Shown: positions 8,984 through 18,117 of the stretch, in pieces
How the letters are laid out: every line of letters starts with the position of its first letter
How positions within the stretch are numbered: the first letter of the stretch is position 1
Assembly (NCBI GenBank): GCA_002345965.1
Contig: DDTF01000058.1
Location: 1 to 64,000 of the forward strand
Origin: Flammeovirgaceae bacterium UBA2371
Lineage (GTDB): Bacteria > Bacteroidota > Bacteroidia > Cytophagales > Cyclobacteriaceae
Direction: 5' to 3'
DNA length: 64,000 nt
Notes under the pieces: model-generated
The model's database searches: none
The model's input: the letters and a program-made list of their open reading frames with translations, nothing else
What the model was told of the DNA's origin: nothing
Program-made: the position numbers and the translations under genes

Positions 8984-10218
8984 GATTATTACTAACCATA
9001 CTATTTAGTACATTATTTTTTTCTTCAGAGGCTTTTACCTGGAAGGTACATCCTTCGAAGGATAATCAATCCATTCGCAAAGCAATTCAAAAGGCGAACA
9101 AAGGTGATACTATCCTGGTGCATGCTGGGCTTTATCAGGAAGGGAATATAAAAGTCGACAAGGAAGTGATCCTGATAGGAGTTGACTACCCTGTTGTGGA
9201 TGGAGTGTTTAAGTATGAGGCATTTACGATTACTGCCAATAATGTTTCAATTCAAAATTTTAAAATTATTAATGTGGGGATCTCCAGCATGCATGATCTT
9301 GCAGCCATTGGAGGAGAAAATGTCAGTAATCTGTATCTGGCAAACAATATAATTGAGAGAGCATTTTTTGGAATTCATCTTGCCAATTGCAAGTCAAGTC
9401 TTATTGAGAATAACCAACTGACTGCTGCCGCGGTAGCGGAAAACACCACGGGTAACGGAATACACCTGTGGAAAAGCAACAAAATCACAGTGAGAGGCAA
9501 TAAAGTAGATGGGCACCGGGATGGTATTTATTTTGAGTTTGTAACCAACTCATTAATTGAAGATAATATCAGCCAAAATAATCTGAGGTACGGTTTGCAC
9601 TTTATGTTTTCACACGATGACGAATACAATAATAATTTATTCAAAAATAACGGATCAGGAATTGCGGTCATGTATTCACATGGAGTGACCATGCGTTATA
9701 ATCGGTTTGAAGAAAACTGGGGATCATCTGTTTTCGGATTGTTACTAAAGGAAATCAGTGAAAGCACGATCGAAAACAATTTGTTTTTAAGAAACACTGT
9801 GGCTATCTACATGGAAGCTTGTAGCCGAAGCCAGTTTAGAAATAATGAGTTTAAGGAAAATGGCTGGGCCATTAAATTGCAGGCAAGTTGTGATGACAAC
9901 TTATTTGAAAAGAACAATTTCATAGCCAACTCATTTGACATGGGCACCAATGGAAGCATGACTTTAAATACCATCAACTCAAATTATTGGGACAAATATG
10001 GAGGGTATGACTTGGATAAGGATGGAGTAGGAGATGTGCCTTTTCATCCGGTAAGTTTATATTCAATGATAGTTGAAAAAATGCCAACATCTGTGATGTT
10101 GTGGAGGAGCTTTTTGGTATTTCTGCTCGACCGGGCTGAAAAAGTAATACCAGTTGTAACTCCGGAAAATTTAAAAGATGATGCTCCAGTAATGAAATCC
10201 TATGATATCAGTAACTAA
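8980..10218 (+). CDS. nosD: NosD, periplasmic right-handed beta-helix maturation protein
   Basis: 412 residues with an N-terminal signal peptide ending near FFSSEA. Many parallel beta-helix coils follow with N-rich turns such as IENNQLTA, IEDNISQNN and IENNLFLRN (CASH/NosD repeats). NosD works with the NosFY ABC transporter in assembling the CuZ centre of NosZ. It overlaps nosL by 4 bases and nosF by 17, so the genes are translationally coupled. Confidence 0.93.
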   Translation: MRLLLTILFSTLFFSSEAFTWKVHPSKDNQSIRKAIQKANKGDTILVHAGLYQEGNIKVDKEVILIGVDYPVVDGVFKYEAFTITANNVSIQNFKIINVGISSMHDLAAIGGENVSNLYLANNIIERAFFGIHLANCKSSLIENNQLTAAAVAENTTGNGIHLWKSNKITVRGNKVDGHRDGIYFEFVTNSLIEDNISQNNLRYGLHFMFSHDDEYNNNLFKNNGSGIAVMYSHGVTMRYNRFEENWGSSVFGLLLKEISESTIENNLFLRNTVAIYMEACSRSQFRNNEFKENGWAIKLQASCDDNLFEKNNFIANSFDMGTNGSMTLNTINSNYWDKYGGYDLDKDGVGDVPFHPVSLYSMIVEKMPTSVMLWRSFLVFLLDRAEKVIPVVTPENLKDDAPVMKSYDISN

Positions 10219-10924
10219 TGTGAGTAAGCGTTTTGGTTCACTTGAAGTATTGAAAACCATCAATGCCAATTTTGAACTTGGACGATCGTATGCTTTAATC
10301 GGACCGAATGGATCTGGAAAGACAACTTTGATTAAATGCATCTTAGGAATGGTAATGGCCGATGAGGGTTCTATTGAGGTGGATGGCGAATCGGTGTTGG
10401 ATCATTGGTCTTACCGCAGTAAAATCGGTTATATGCCCCAAATAGGCAGATATCCTGATAATATGACGATTGGTCAGTTGTTCAGTATGATTAAAGACCT
10501 TCGTTCCGATAGTAAAGTAGTCGATGAAGAATTGATTGAAGGCTTTGAGCTGGACAAGATGATGGATAAACGCATGCATACTTTGTCAGGAGGAACTCGG
10601 CAAAAGGTAAGTGCAGCTTTGGCGTTCCTGTTTGATCCCAAAGTACTCATTTTGGATGAGCCCACTGCAGGTCTTGATCCTTTGGCTGTGGAAGTGATTA
10701 AAGATAAAATACTGAAGGAAATGGAGAGGGATAAACTATTTATCATCACCTCTCATATTCTTAGCGATCTGGACGAATTATCTTCCTATGCACTTTACCT
10801 TGATAATGGATCACTTATTTATAACGATTCGATCGCATTACTAAAAGAAGAAACAGGTGAAATCAGGCTGGGCAAAGCCATTGCTACGATAATGAAAAGA
10901 AACAGAAAAAAAATAAAGGCATGA
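10202..10924 (+). CDS. nosF: NosF, ABC transporter ATPase for NosZ maturation
   Basis: 240 residues, one complete ABC ATPase: Walker A GPNGSGKTT, Q-loop near YMPQIG, signature LSGGTRQKVS, Walker B VLILDEPTAGLDP and the switch His in ITSHI. It pairs with NosY as the inner-membrane transporter that supports CuZ assembly. The start lies inside the nosD end and its stop overlaps the nosY ATG by 4 bases. Confidence 0.93.
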   Translation: MISVTNVSKRFGSLEVLKTINANFELGRSYALIGPNGSGKTTLIKCILGMVMADEGSIEVDGESVLDHWSYRSKIGYMPQIGRYPDNMTIGQLFSMIKDLRSDSKVVDEELIEGFELDKMMDKRMHTLSGGTRQKVSAALAFLFDPKVLILDEPTAGLDPLAVEVIKDKILKEMERDKLFIITSHILSDLDELSSYALYLDNGSLIYNDSIALLKEETGEIRLGKAIATIMKRNRKKIKA

Positions 10925-11688
10925 TTAAGATAGCAAAGTATGTGCTGCTCGATATCCTAAGAAACAAGTTTGTTATTCTCTATACCTTCTTTTTGTTTCT
11001 TGTTACTCTTTCCATGTTCAGTCTGGAGGGTAACTCAGACAAGGCCATATTAAGTTTATTGAATATTATTTTGATGGTGGTACCGCTGGTGAGCATTATT
11101 TTTACCACCATCCATTTTTTCAACTCCTACGAGTTTATAGAGCTTTTGCTCTCGCAGCCCATTAATAGAAAATCTATATTCCTGAGTGAGTTCTCTGCTA
11201 TATCCCTGGCGTTGTGCCTGGCCTATGTAGTGGGTGTAGGGCTTCCTGTAACATTGTTTAGTCAGGGTATGGACACAGTTTACCTGATTTTATCCGGTAT
11301 GCTGCTTACTTTGGTTTTTGTTTCGCTGGCTTTCAGTGCATCAGTACTCACAAGGGATAAGGCAAAAGGAATTGGACTGGCACTCTTGTTTTGGTTTTAC
11401 TTTACGCTCATTTATGATGGTTTTGTGTTGTACGTAATTTATGCGTTCACCGATTATCCTTTGGATAAAGTAACGCTGGCATTAGTGTCATTAAATCCAG
11501 TGGATCTTGCCCGAATAATTATTTTGTTAAAATTAGACATTAGCGCATTAATGGGTTACACGGGCGCTTTCTACAAACAATTTTTTGGCAGTAGCATGGG
11601 AATCATTTATTCCTTCTCATTGCTGATTGTTTGGGCAATTCTCCCATTGTTGATTGCGCTTAGAAAATTCCTTAAAAAGGATATTTAG
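10921..11688 (+). CDS. nosY: NosY, ABC transporter permease for NosZ maturation
   Basis: 255 residues with about six hydrophobic membrane segments and the ABC-2-type segment FTTIHFFNSYEFIELLLSQP after the second one, as in NosY. Last gene of the nos unit. No nosR, nosB or nosG was found in the window, so quinol-linked electron supply must come from elsewhere, plausibly through the cytochrome c upstream of nosZ. Confidence 0.9.
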   Translation: MIKIAKYVLLDILRNKFVILYTFFLFLVTLSMFSLEGNSDKAILSLLNIILMVVPLVSIIFTTIHFFNSYEFIELLLSQPINRKSIFLSEFSAISLALCLAYVVGVGLPVTLFSQGMDTVYLILSGMLLTLVFVSLAFSASVLTRDKAKGIGLALLFWFYFTLIYDGFVLYVIYAFTDYPLDKVTLALVSLNPVDLARIIILLKLDISALMGYTGAFYKQFFGSSMGIIYSFSLLIVWAILPLLIALRKFLKKDI

Positions 11689-11693
11689 AATTA

Positions 11694-11707
11694 TTGATTC
11701 TAATCAT
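11694..11707. promoter_or_regulatory. FNR-type inverted repeat upstream of the fasciclin gene
   Basis: TTGATTCTAATCAT matches the FNR consensus TTGAT-N4-ATCAA at nine of ten positions. It lies just after nosY and about 126 bases before the fasciclin lipoprotein ATG. A candidate binding site for the Crp/Fnr protein encoded at 4743-5360; inference only. Confidence 0.35.
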
Positions 11708-11832
11708 AAAAAAGGAAAAATATAAGAAGGAACTTGGTTCCTGATAAATGTGATGAATGCGCATGACTAATGTCATTGCTCTTCACGTGTTTCAACTTCA
11801 AATTCGTATAATACAACCAAAACCCAACCCCA

Positions 11833-12381
11833 ATGAGACTATTTCAATTTTTAATGATGGTTTTTGCAACCGTCTTATTTTCGTGCGGCTCAGGAGGCCA
11901 AACTGAGTCTTCGTCCGATGTTGCTACTACCCCTGTAGATGGTGGACAGGCAACGGTACAAGATGATGTTTCACAACAAAACATAGTGCAAGTTGCAGTA
12001 GGATCAAAAGACCATACAACTTTGGTTGCAGCATTAAAGGCAGCAGCCTATGTAGATGCATTGGCTAATGCAGGGCCATTTACCGTTTTTGCACCTACCA
12101 ATGCTGCTTTTGATGCATTGCCTGCAGGCACCGTAGACAACCTTGTGAAACCAGAGAATCAGGCACAACTAAGGGACATTCTTGAGTACCATGTTTACAT
12201 AGGAGTTATGAGAGAAAACATGATGCGCGAAGGGCAGAAGCTAAACCAGGCCAATATGAAGAATGTCGTGCTGGCGAAAAATGGAGATAAGTTCACTGTC
12301 AATGGTGCCAACATTGTGGCTGCAGTACCCTGCGCCAATGGAATTGTTTATGTGATCGATAAGGTATTGCTACCAGAATAA
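11833..12381 (+). CDS. Fasciclin (FAS1) domain lipoprotein
   Basis: 182 residues. A lipoprotein signal ends at VLFSC, followed by a Ser/Thr/Gln-rich linker to about residue 50. One FAS1 domain follows with GPFTVFAPTNAAFDALP, LRDILEYHVY and the C-terminal NGIVYVIDKVLLP, all hallmarks of the family. FAS1 domains mediate adhesion or ligand binding; the ligand is unknown. It stands as a single transcription unit with a strong terminator behind it and an FNR-like site in front, which may tie it to the nos regulon. Confidence 0.9.
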   Translation: MRLFQFLMMVFATVLFSCGSGGQTESSSDVATTPVDGGQATVQDDVSQQNIVQVAVGSKDHTTLVAALKAAAYVDALANAGPFTVFAPTNAAFDALPAGTVDNLVKPENQAQLRDILEYHVYIGVMRENMMREGQKLNQANMKNVVLAKNGDKFTVNGANIVAAVPCANGIVYVIDKVLLPE

Positions 12382-12401
12382 TACCTGACTATTCCTGTGA
12401 G

Positions 12402-12436
12402 TAACGGCAACATAACGTGTTGCCGTTATTTTTTTT
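12402..12436 (+). terminator. Rho-independent terminator after the fasciclin gene
   Basis: Stem AACGGCAACA / TGTTGCCGTT (10 bp, plus an outer T-A pair), loop TAACG, followed by eight T. It lies 21 bases after the fasciclin stop. Confidence 0.9.
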
Positions 12437-12491
12437 CCGGGAGGTGGCATCATATTCATTTTGATGGGTTTAATATTGCCGCTCTATTATT

Positions 12492-13193
12492 ATGCTGGCA
12501 TTTATACACAAGATTCCAATCCTGACTACACTTTTGTCTGTAGGATTTTTTACCATACTTTATAAGCACTGGGATTCGAAGGGAAGACCTCCTTATCTTT
12601 TTTGGTGGACTTTGGGTGTACTTACTTACGGATTAGGCACCTTAACTGAAAGTATAGTCGGTTTATTTGGATGGTGCGCACCTATTTTTAAGGCGTGGTA
12701 TATACTTGGCGCTTTGTTGGGAGGCTTTCCATTGGCACAAGGCTCAGTTTACCTTATGTTCAGCAAGCGTACGGGTGATATCATGGGAGGTATCGTTGTT
12801 GCAATAATCTTGATTGCCTCCGTTTTAGTCCTTTTATCTCCCATCAACTATGACCTTGTAGAGCCTGCACGCCTGACAGGAGGTGTACTGTCCTGGAGCA
12901 AAGTGAGATTAATTACTCCATTCGTTAATATTTATGCATTTATCTTTTTGGTGGGAGGGGCATTTTATTCTGCCTATAGGTACAGTAAAGAGCGCATCTA
13001 TAAAAATCGATTTTTAGGAAATTTGTTTATAGCGTTTGGAGGCTTACTGCCAGGTATTGGCGGATCATTTACCAAGTTCGGGTATACTGAAGTACTCTAC
13101 GTCACCGAATTGTTAGGAATCATATTGATTTATTTGGGCTATACCACCATTAGACAGGACAAAACACTCTCTGTTTACGCTGTGCAAAATTGA
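12492..13193 (+). CDS. Unknown seven-helix membrane protein
   Basis: 233 residues with about seven evenly spaced hydrophobic helices. There are few charged residues outside the loops and no soluble domain at either end. The layout resembles the 7TM sensor modules found before kinases or cyclases, but nothing is attached. I do not recognise the family. The ATG at 12492 begins directly with the first helix (MLAFIHKIPIL). It follows the fasciclin terminator and has no same-strand partner, so the context gives no function. Confidence 0.7.
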   Translation: MLAFIHKIPILTTLLSVGFFTILYKHWDSKGRPPYLFWWTLGVLTYGLGTLTESIVGLFGWCAPIFKAWYILGALLGGFPLAQGSVYLMFSKRTGDIMGGIVVAIILIASVLVLLSPINYDLVEPARLTGGVLSWSKVRLITPFVNIYAFIFLVGGAFYSAYRYSKERIYKNRFLGNLFIAFGGLLPGIGGSFTKFGYTEVLYVTELLGIILIYLGYTTIRQDKTLSVYAVQN

Positions 13194-13201
13194 AGGTTTT
13201 C

Positions 13202-13285
13202 ATGCCAAATAGAAAGCACATCAATCAGCTCATTTTAGATGTTGCTGAGGCTTTTGATTGCGAATTGACGAAAAGATATTGGTAG
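13202..13285 (+). other. Possible 27-residue ORF or gene remnant
   Basis: Between two converging genes, an ATG eight bases after the membrane-protein stop opens a 27-codon frame ending in TAG (it begins MPNRKHINQLIL and ends ELTKRYW). The composition is protein-like, with an amphipathic helix pattern. It could be a small protein, the remnant of a lost gene, or chance. Confidence 0.25.
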
Positions 13286-13314
13286 GAGGAGTAGAACGGT
13301 CTGAACCCTAAATT

Positions 13315-13761
13315 TTATGCGGTACGTTTGATAAGACCCCTTCTCATCTCCTGAATGAGTTCATTGTCGTGGTCGGTAAAGCCGTTGCTTTCATTGTTTT
13401 GAGAGCCAATAAACTGTTCCAGGCTTTGGTACACCCTAATTCTGTATTTCCAGATGGTTTTAGCGCCTATGGCTTCTTTCAATGCACGGATATCAAGGTC
13501 CTTGTCTATCCAATACATATCATAATTGTTGGTTTCCATTGAATTACCAATATAACCGGGCATAAACTCCAAATCAGAGTGCTCCAATCGCCTGAGCACC
13601 TCCTCTTTAAAGCCATCTTCTCCTGTAATGTATATAGTTATCCAATTCATTTGTTTCCTTCCCAATTTTTCTTCTGCCCCCAGATGAAGCTCATTCTTTA
13701 AATTCTGAGTCAGCTGGTTAATGCCCAATTTTATATCTGTTATCGTTGACTTAACCTTCAT
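13315..13761 (-). CDS. Small protein of unknown function
   Basis: 148 residues from the ATG at 13761, charged and soluble, with no signal peptide or recognisable motif. The most distinctive part is MNWITIYITGEDGFKEEVLRR. A TAnnTTTG box (13790-13797) puts the transcript start near 13784, which excludes the first possible Met at 13785. A second good candidate start is the ATG at 13650, preceded by GGGAAGGAAACAA; that would give a 111-residue protein. Function unknown. Confidence 0.6.
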   Translation of the reverse strand: MKVKSTITDIKLGINQLTQNLKNELHLGAEEKLGRKQMNWITIYITGEDGFKEEVLRRLEHSDLEFMPGYIGNSMETNNYDMYWIDKDLDIRALKEAIGAKTIWKYRIRVYQSLEQFIGSQNNESNGFTDHDNELIQEMRRGLIKRTA

Positions 13762-13789
13762 GAATAAGAAAAAGCTTAATTCCAATGTA

Positions 13790-13797
13790 CAAAGTTA
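13790..13797 (-). promoter_or_regulatory. -7 box for the unknown protein gene
   Basis: On the minus strand TAACTTTG, a full TAnnTTTG match, about 29 bases before the ATG at 13761. No clear -33 element. Confidence 0.4.
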
Positions 13798-13898
13798 CTT
13801 CTAAGAGTCAGTATAAATACGTTTTCTGATCAATTAAGATTCACTGTTCCTCGATATTATTTTTAACAGTGAGGTAACCACTTTGTTTCAAAGAATTC

Positions 13899-16445
13899 TC
13901 ACTTAGAAGCGTTTGTAATTTGATGCTCAAAAACTTTGCGCGCATTGGAGATATTGTGCAATGTAAGGTTGCGTTCCGATTCGGTTAGATAAGTCTGTTT
14001 GCCTGCTGATTCATACACTTTGTCGATCCATTTGACAAAGTAACTGGCGTCTTCCGCTGATTGTATGGGTTTATTGTTCACAAGCACATAAATAGCACCT
14101 GTAGTAGCGTAAGGATATATGTCCTGTATGTTTGTGTCAGCATTGTCGTTCCATGCCCTTAACAATATCCAGGCGCTGCGGTCAATGGTAATCGTTCCTT
14201 CCAAATCTGCAGATTGGCGATCTCCTTTTAAGGTAATACTTTTAATCACTTTGCCATTGCTCACTATTTCAAGGTGATCCATGGGTACAACTGATCGCAT
14301 AAACCCTTTGTAAGAGATTTTGATTTTTTTACCCTCAGTCTTTATTTCAGAACCAATGCCATTTCCGTTAACCTCCAAGTTGAGGAGCGCACTATTGGTA
14401 GCAATGGTTCTTCCTTCTTTTAGACCTTTCAGCCAGGCAGTTTGTTTTTCTTGTGGGTCGGTAGGAACATCTTTAAGTTGAACATAGGTTCTGTTCATTC
14501 CTACAGGGCCACGTAATGAAGCGTAATTCGCCATTGCATCAGTACCTGCAGCCACATTGATTTTAAAGCCACAATTAAGCAGCTTGTACCATACTTCTGC
14601 ACTCGGCCTGTGATAGCTAAACCCCAAGGCTTCATAATAATCTACTTTCCCCAGCGCGGCATCAATGGGCAGTGCATGTGTGATGCTTTCAGTGGAAGGA
14701 TCAGGCACTTCATAAAATGGATGAACATAACCTACTAAGGCATTTTGTTCATGAGCGAGGTCTGCAACTACTGAATTGGAAGGATGCGGACTTTGTGCGG
14801 CAGTATTGGTGTAAGCAGAGTATCCTGGAATAAGATAATGATCATTTAATCCTAGCAAACCCATGTGACCCCAGTAGCTGGTATGGTATTCCTGACCATG
14901 AACTAGAAGAACATCTTTGTTGGAAGCAGCATCAGGCAGGGTTGAAAAATACTCCATGTCTGGAATGCGCTGTTCTTTATTGACAATGGTATTAAAAACA
15001 ATGTCCAGATCTTCGGCCGAAGCTTGTGCAACCATTCGCTCTGGTGTATTGCGATAGAGTCCACCGTAATTCATGTGTACATGTACGTCAGCACTTTGCC
15101 ATTGTTTTGACCAATCAGAGGGAAGTGAAAGACGAGTTGTAACTATAGTGTGGTCAAGACTGCCTGTTATCTCTAACTTTTGATTTTGAATAGTGTATTC
15201 CATACCCTTATACACCTTGATAGTGGTTGTGCCATTGGGAACTTCCAAAGTGGCAATTCCATCGGTATGAAAATAATGATTCTCAAAAGTCTGTTTGCTT
15301 CGATCAAAGGAATCGTCTGCACGCAACCAGGCATCATGTGGTGCATAGCTTCGGCCATCTGATCCAACAACTGATATTCTGGCTGCTGTTGATTGATGGT
15401 GTTCATCAACAATTCTAAGTGTAATTGTGGAGGTGGGTTTAAGGTAAGTCCTTCTTAGTATTTGGAGTGGATAAATTTTCCCGCCCAATACTTCCTGAAT
15501 CCAAAGTGCAGTATTGCCATCTTTGTTGGAGATGAAAGCAATGCGGTTGGCATCTGGGGACCAACGTGGATTAGTGGCGTCAAACTTGCCGTATGTCATA
15601 GGATAAGGATCACCATTACCTTTGGTGGTCGTTACCCAGAGTTGATGCCATTGTCTGCCAAGGTATGATGCGTAAATCACTCGTTTTCCATCAGGCGACC
15701 AATCGGGCCGCGTACGCCATGATGTCTCTTCTTTTTGTAATAACGTTAGTTGATCAGGGGCATTTATCTCTGCTTTGTAAATAGAACCGGTTCCGTAAAT
15801 GTTATCTGGATTGGAAATAAAAACCAATTGTTTTCCATCAGGCGACCAGGAAGGGCTCAGTTGATGGTCCCACTGGCTGTAATAATATCTTGGAATTTTA
15901 GTTTCACGTTCTGATGAGAATGGTCTGCTGACTAGCATACCATTTTTTAAATTACCAATCCAAATTCGGAAGTGTCCTGTGTCTTTGGTGGAAACATAGG
16001 CAATCTGAGATCCGTCAGGAGAAAATCTTGCATCCAAATTTACCTGCCCATTGGTAGTAAGGGGACTGACCCTACCGGTCCCGAGATCGAGTAGTTGCAA
16101 CTCTAATGCATTGCCTGTATAGCGGGTAAATACGATCATACTTCCATCTGCAGACCAGTCGGGTTGGTAATCGTAACCAGGTCCGTTGGTCAATTGCGTT
16201 GCAGTAGTTTCAGTTACCCTTTGGCGCCAAAGTGAACCACCCATGCTGTATACCACCTCTTCTCCATCCGGATTCCACGTAACGGAGCTTGGGCCGGTGG
16301 TAAGTTGGGGGAGGTACATTTCGCGAAAGTAATAATCGTGCGGTACGTTGATTTGCTTCAGCACGGGCTCTCGCTGGGCGTAGGCAGCAACAAAAATAGA
16401 CTGAAATATAATGAGGGCAAATAATCTTATAATTGGGACTTGCAT
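13899..16445 (-). CDS. Exported beta-propeller plus CehA/McbA-type PHP metallohydrolase
   Basis: 848 residues. The signal peptide ends at VAAYAQ. Residues of about 45-330 carry PD40/TolB-like blades (SADGSMIVFTRY, SPDGSQIAYVS, SPDGKQLVFIS). A beta-rich linker follows, then a PHP/CehA-McbA domain beginning ADVHVHMNYGGLYRNTPE with HGQEYH, YVHPFYE and AAGTDAMANY, likely metal ligands. CehA-type enzymes hydrolyse esters or amides with divalent metals; the substrate is unknown. Like the tricorn gene it joins a propeller to a hydrolase. Neighbours give no pathway. Confidence 0.82.
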   Translation of the reverse strand: MQVPIIRLFALIIFQSIFVAAYAQREPVLKQINVPHDYYFREMYLPQLTTGPSSVTWNPDGEEVVYSMGGSLWRQRVTETTATQLTNGPGYDYQPDWSADGSMIVFTRYTGNALELQLLDLGTGRVSPLTTNGQVNLDARFSPDGSQIAYVSTKDTGHFRIWIGNLKNGMLVSRPFSSERETKIPRYYYSQWDHQLSPSWSPDGKQLVFISNPDNIYGTGSIYKAEINAPDQLTLLQKEETSWRTRPDWSPDGKRVIYASYLGRQWHQLWVTTTKGNGDPYPMTYGKFDATNPRWSPDANRIAFISNKDGNTALWIQEVLGGKIYPLQILRRTYLKPTSTITLRIVDEHHQSTAARISVVGSDGRSYAPHDAWLRADDSFDRSKQTFENHYFHTDGIATLEVPNGTTTIKVYKGMEYTIQNQKLEITGSLDHTIVTTRLSLPSDWSKQWQSADVHVHMNYGGLYRNTPERMVAQASAEDLDIVFNTIVNKEQRIPDMEYFSTLPDAASNKDVLLVHGQEYHTSYWGHMGLLGLNDHYLIPGYSAYTNTAAQSPHPSNSVVADLAHEQNALVGYVHPFYEVPDPSTESITHALPIDAALGKVDYYEALGFSYHRPSAEVWYKLLNCGFKINVAAGTDAMANYASLRGPVGMNRTYVQLKDVPTDPQEKQTAWLKGLKEGRTIATNSALLNLEVNGNGIGSEIKTEGKKIKISYKGFMRSVVPMDHLEIVSNGKVIKSITLKGDRQSADLEGTITIDRSAWILLRAWNDNADTNIQDIYPYATTGAIYVLVNNKPIQSAEDASYFVKWIDKVYESAGKQTYLTESERNLTLHNISNARKVFEHQITNASK

Positions 16446-16614
16446 AATAGCTGGAATATAAAATCAAGATAAATAACAAAACATCAATAAGCCAATGAGT
16501 TTAGATGCAGAACTAGGTAATTAAGATTATTCTACAGCAAGGTCATCCATGAATTGATTTGTTTGCCTAACGATTGCAAATCACTGCTCATTGTATCATT
16601 TGTGAAGTTTTAAC

Positions 16615-18009
16615 TTATTGAATTCGACTCAGTTCTTTTTTTATTCCGTGATCAATTAAAAAATAACTGGCCTTGCCATCTGGTTCTCTTTCGATTTCAA
16701 TTTGCCTGTCAGTTCTCCCCTTTACAAACACTTTGGTTGTTGATTCTGGTAAAAGGATTTGTTTATAACCCGATGAAAACCTTCGATAAAGGGTATCGCG
16801 CTTGAATTTCAAATTAATAATTGAGCCCCCGGATCGGTACTTTCCTGCAAAAGCGCTTAATGAAATCGAATCCACTTGTACCTCATGGTGTTGATAGGGC
16901 ATTTGTACCGGCATACCAGAAAGGATTCGCGCAAGTGCCTGTTCAATGGCAGGGGCATTGCTATTGTTGTTGCTGAGCAGGATAATGGTTCTGTCTTTAT
17001 CTACGTACCTGGATAGGTTGGTGCTGTACCCGGGCCATCCTCCACTGTGGCTGATGTATTTCCCGTTTTCGTTTTCTCCAACAAATACACCGTATCCATA
17101 ATATTCATTAATTGTTGTATCGCTGAGTGCTTGCGGACTCAGCATTTCATCCGTGGTGGTTTTTGTTAATAAGGTGTGGTTCTTTACTGCCCTGTCCCAT
17201 TTCAATAAATCGGAAGCAGTCGAATTCGTTATCCCGTCACCCTGAATGCCATCCATATAGTAGACGAATCGAAGTTGTTTCATCGAATCGGGTAATACAA
17301 AAGTGCTTAGACTGTCGCTCCACACAAAACCATAAGCATAGTTGTCAATTACTTCTCCACTCCTTCGGGTGTTATAAATCCGAGTGTGCCTCATGCCAAG
17401 GGGTTGATACACTTGATTGGCCATAAATTCTTTAAAGGATTGGCCTGATACTTTTTCAATTATAGAAGCAAGTAGCATGAAGGCAGTGTTGCTGTATTCC
17501 CATTTTTCTCCCGGTTGGAAAAGCACTGGTGGTTTTTCTTTAGCAAGCATTTTGATGACATCTCCATTAAACGCTATTTTATTATGATCCCATTTTTCAT
17601 CCACCAGGTCTTCATAGGCAGGCAAACCGGAGGTATGGGTTAGCATATGTTTTAGCGTGATGTGCTTATAGGGTAGCTCGGGAAAAAACTTTTGCAACGT
17701 GTCTGTCAATTTTAGTTTGCCTTGTTCCATCAGCAGCAATATTCCAGTTGCCGTAAATTGTTTACTTACAGAAGCCAGTTCAAAAACAGAGCTATCATTG
17801 AGTGGACGTTGCTCATAGTAGTTGGCCATACCAAAGGACTTTTGATAGATAACCTCACCATTCTCAGCTAATAAAACATTGCCATTGAATTGAAAGTGTT
17901 GCTGCTGTCCTTTGAGATATTGATCAATGAGAGCGATCCTGTCATTATCATGTTTTTTGCTCTCGCATGAAAGAAATAGCAGAAGAGCTATGCATGCATA
18001 TTTGTTCAT
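16615..18009 (-). CDS. Beta-lactamase-fold serine hydrolase lipoprotein
   Basis: 464 residues. Lipoprotein signal LLLFLSC. The class C beta-lactamase / DD-peptidase fold is marked by S80-V-S-K83 (ELASVSKQFTATG), Y172-S-N174 and the third-motif ISHSGGWPGYSTN. A C-terminal beta domain of about 80 residues follows, as in many Bacteroidetes esterase or peptidase homologues. It likely acts in the periplasm or at the outer membrane on a peptide, ester or D-amino-acid bond. It is the next gene downstream of the seven-gene amine cluster on the same strand, 108 bases away, and probably separate from it. Confidence 0.85.
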   Translation of the reverse strand: MNKYACIALLLFLSCESKKHDNDRIALIDQYLKGQQQHFQFNGNVLLAENGEVIYQKSFGMANYYEQRPLNDSSVFELASVSKQFTATGILLLMEQGKLKLTDTLQKFFPELPYKHITLKHMLTHTSGLPAYEDLVDEKWDHNKIAFNGDVIKMLAKEKPPVLFQPGEKWEYSNTAFMLLASIIEKVSGQSFKEFMANQVYQPLGMRHTRIYNTRRSGEVIDNYAYGFVWSDSLSTFVLPDSMKQLRFVYYMDGIQGDGITNSTASDLLKWDRAVKNHTLLTKTTTDEMLSPQALSDTTINEYYGYGVFVGENENGKYISHSGGWPGYSTNLSRYVDKDRTIILLSNNNSNAPAIEQALARILSGMPVQMPYQHHEVQVDSISLSAFAGKYRSGGSIINLKFKRDTLYRRFSSGYKQILLPESTTKVFVKGRTDRQIEIEREPDGKASYFLIDHGIKKELSRIQ

Positions 18010-18117
18010 GTAACTTAGAATTTATGGATTCAATATAAGAAAAATGTAAGCAAGGCTGTAAGCCATTATTAAATCAGAACTAGAAGTTTTTTAGAATTAA
18101 AGCGGCCGCTTATTTTC

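Noticed and set aside
11720..11800. Small palindromes (AGGAAC-TTG-GTTCCT, ATGAC-TAAT-GTCAT) before the fasciclin gene.
   Set aside because: Stems of five or six bases are expected by chance in AT-rich gaps.
13841..13872. TCACTGTT / AACAGTGA inverted repeat near the 3' end of the metallohydrolase gene.
   Set aside because: The loop is 17 bases and no T-run is placed for either strand; too weak to call.
18100..18111. AAGCGGCCGCTT, a GC-rich 12-base palindrome containing a NotI-type site, after the C45 gene.
   Set aside because: No loop, so it cannot form a terminator hairpin, and no T-run follows. Probably chance.
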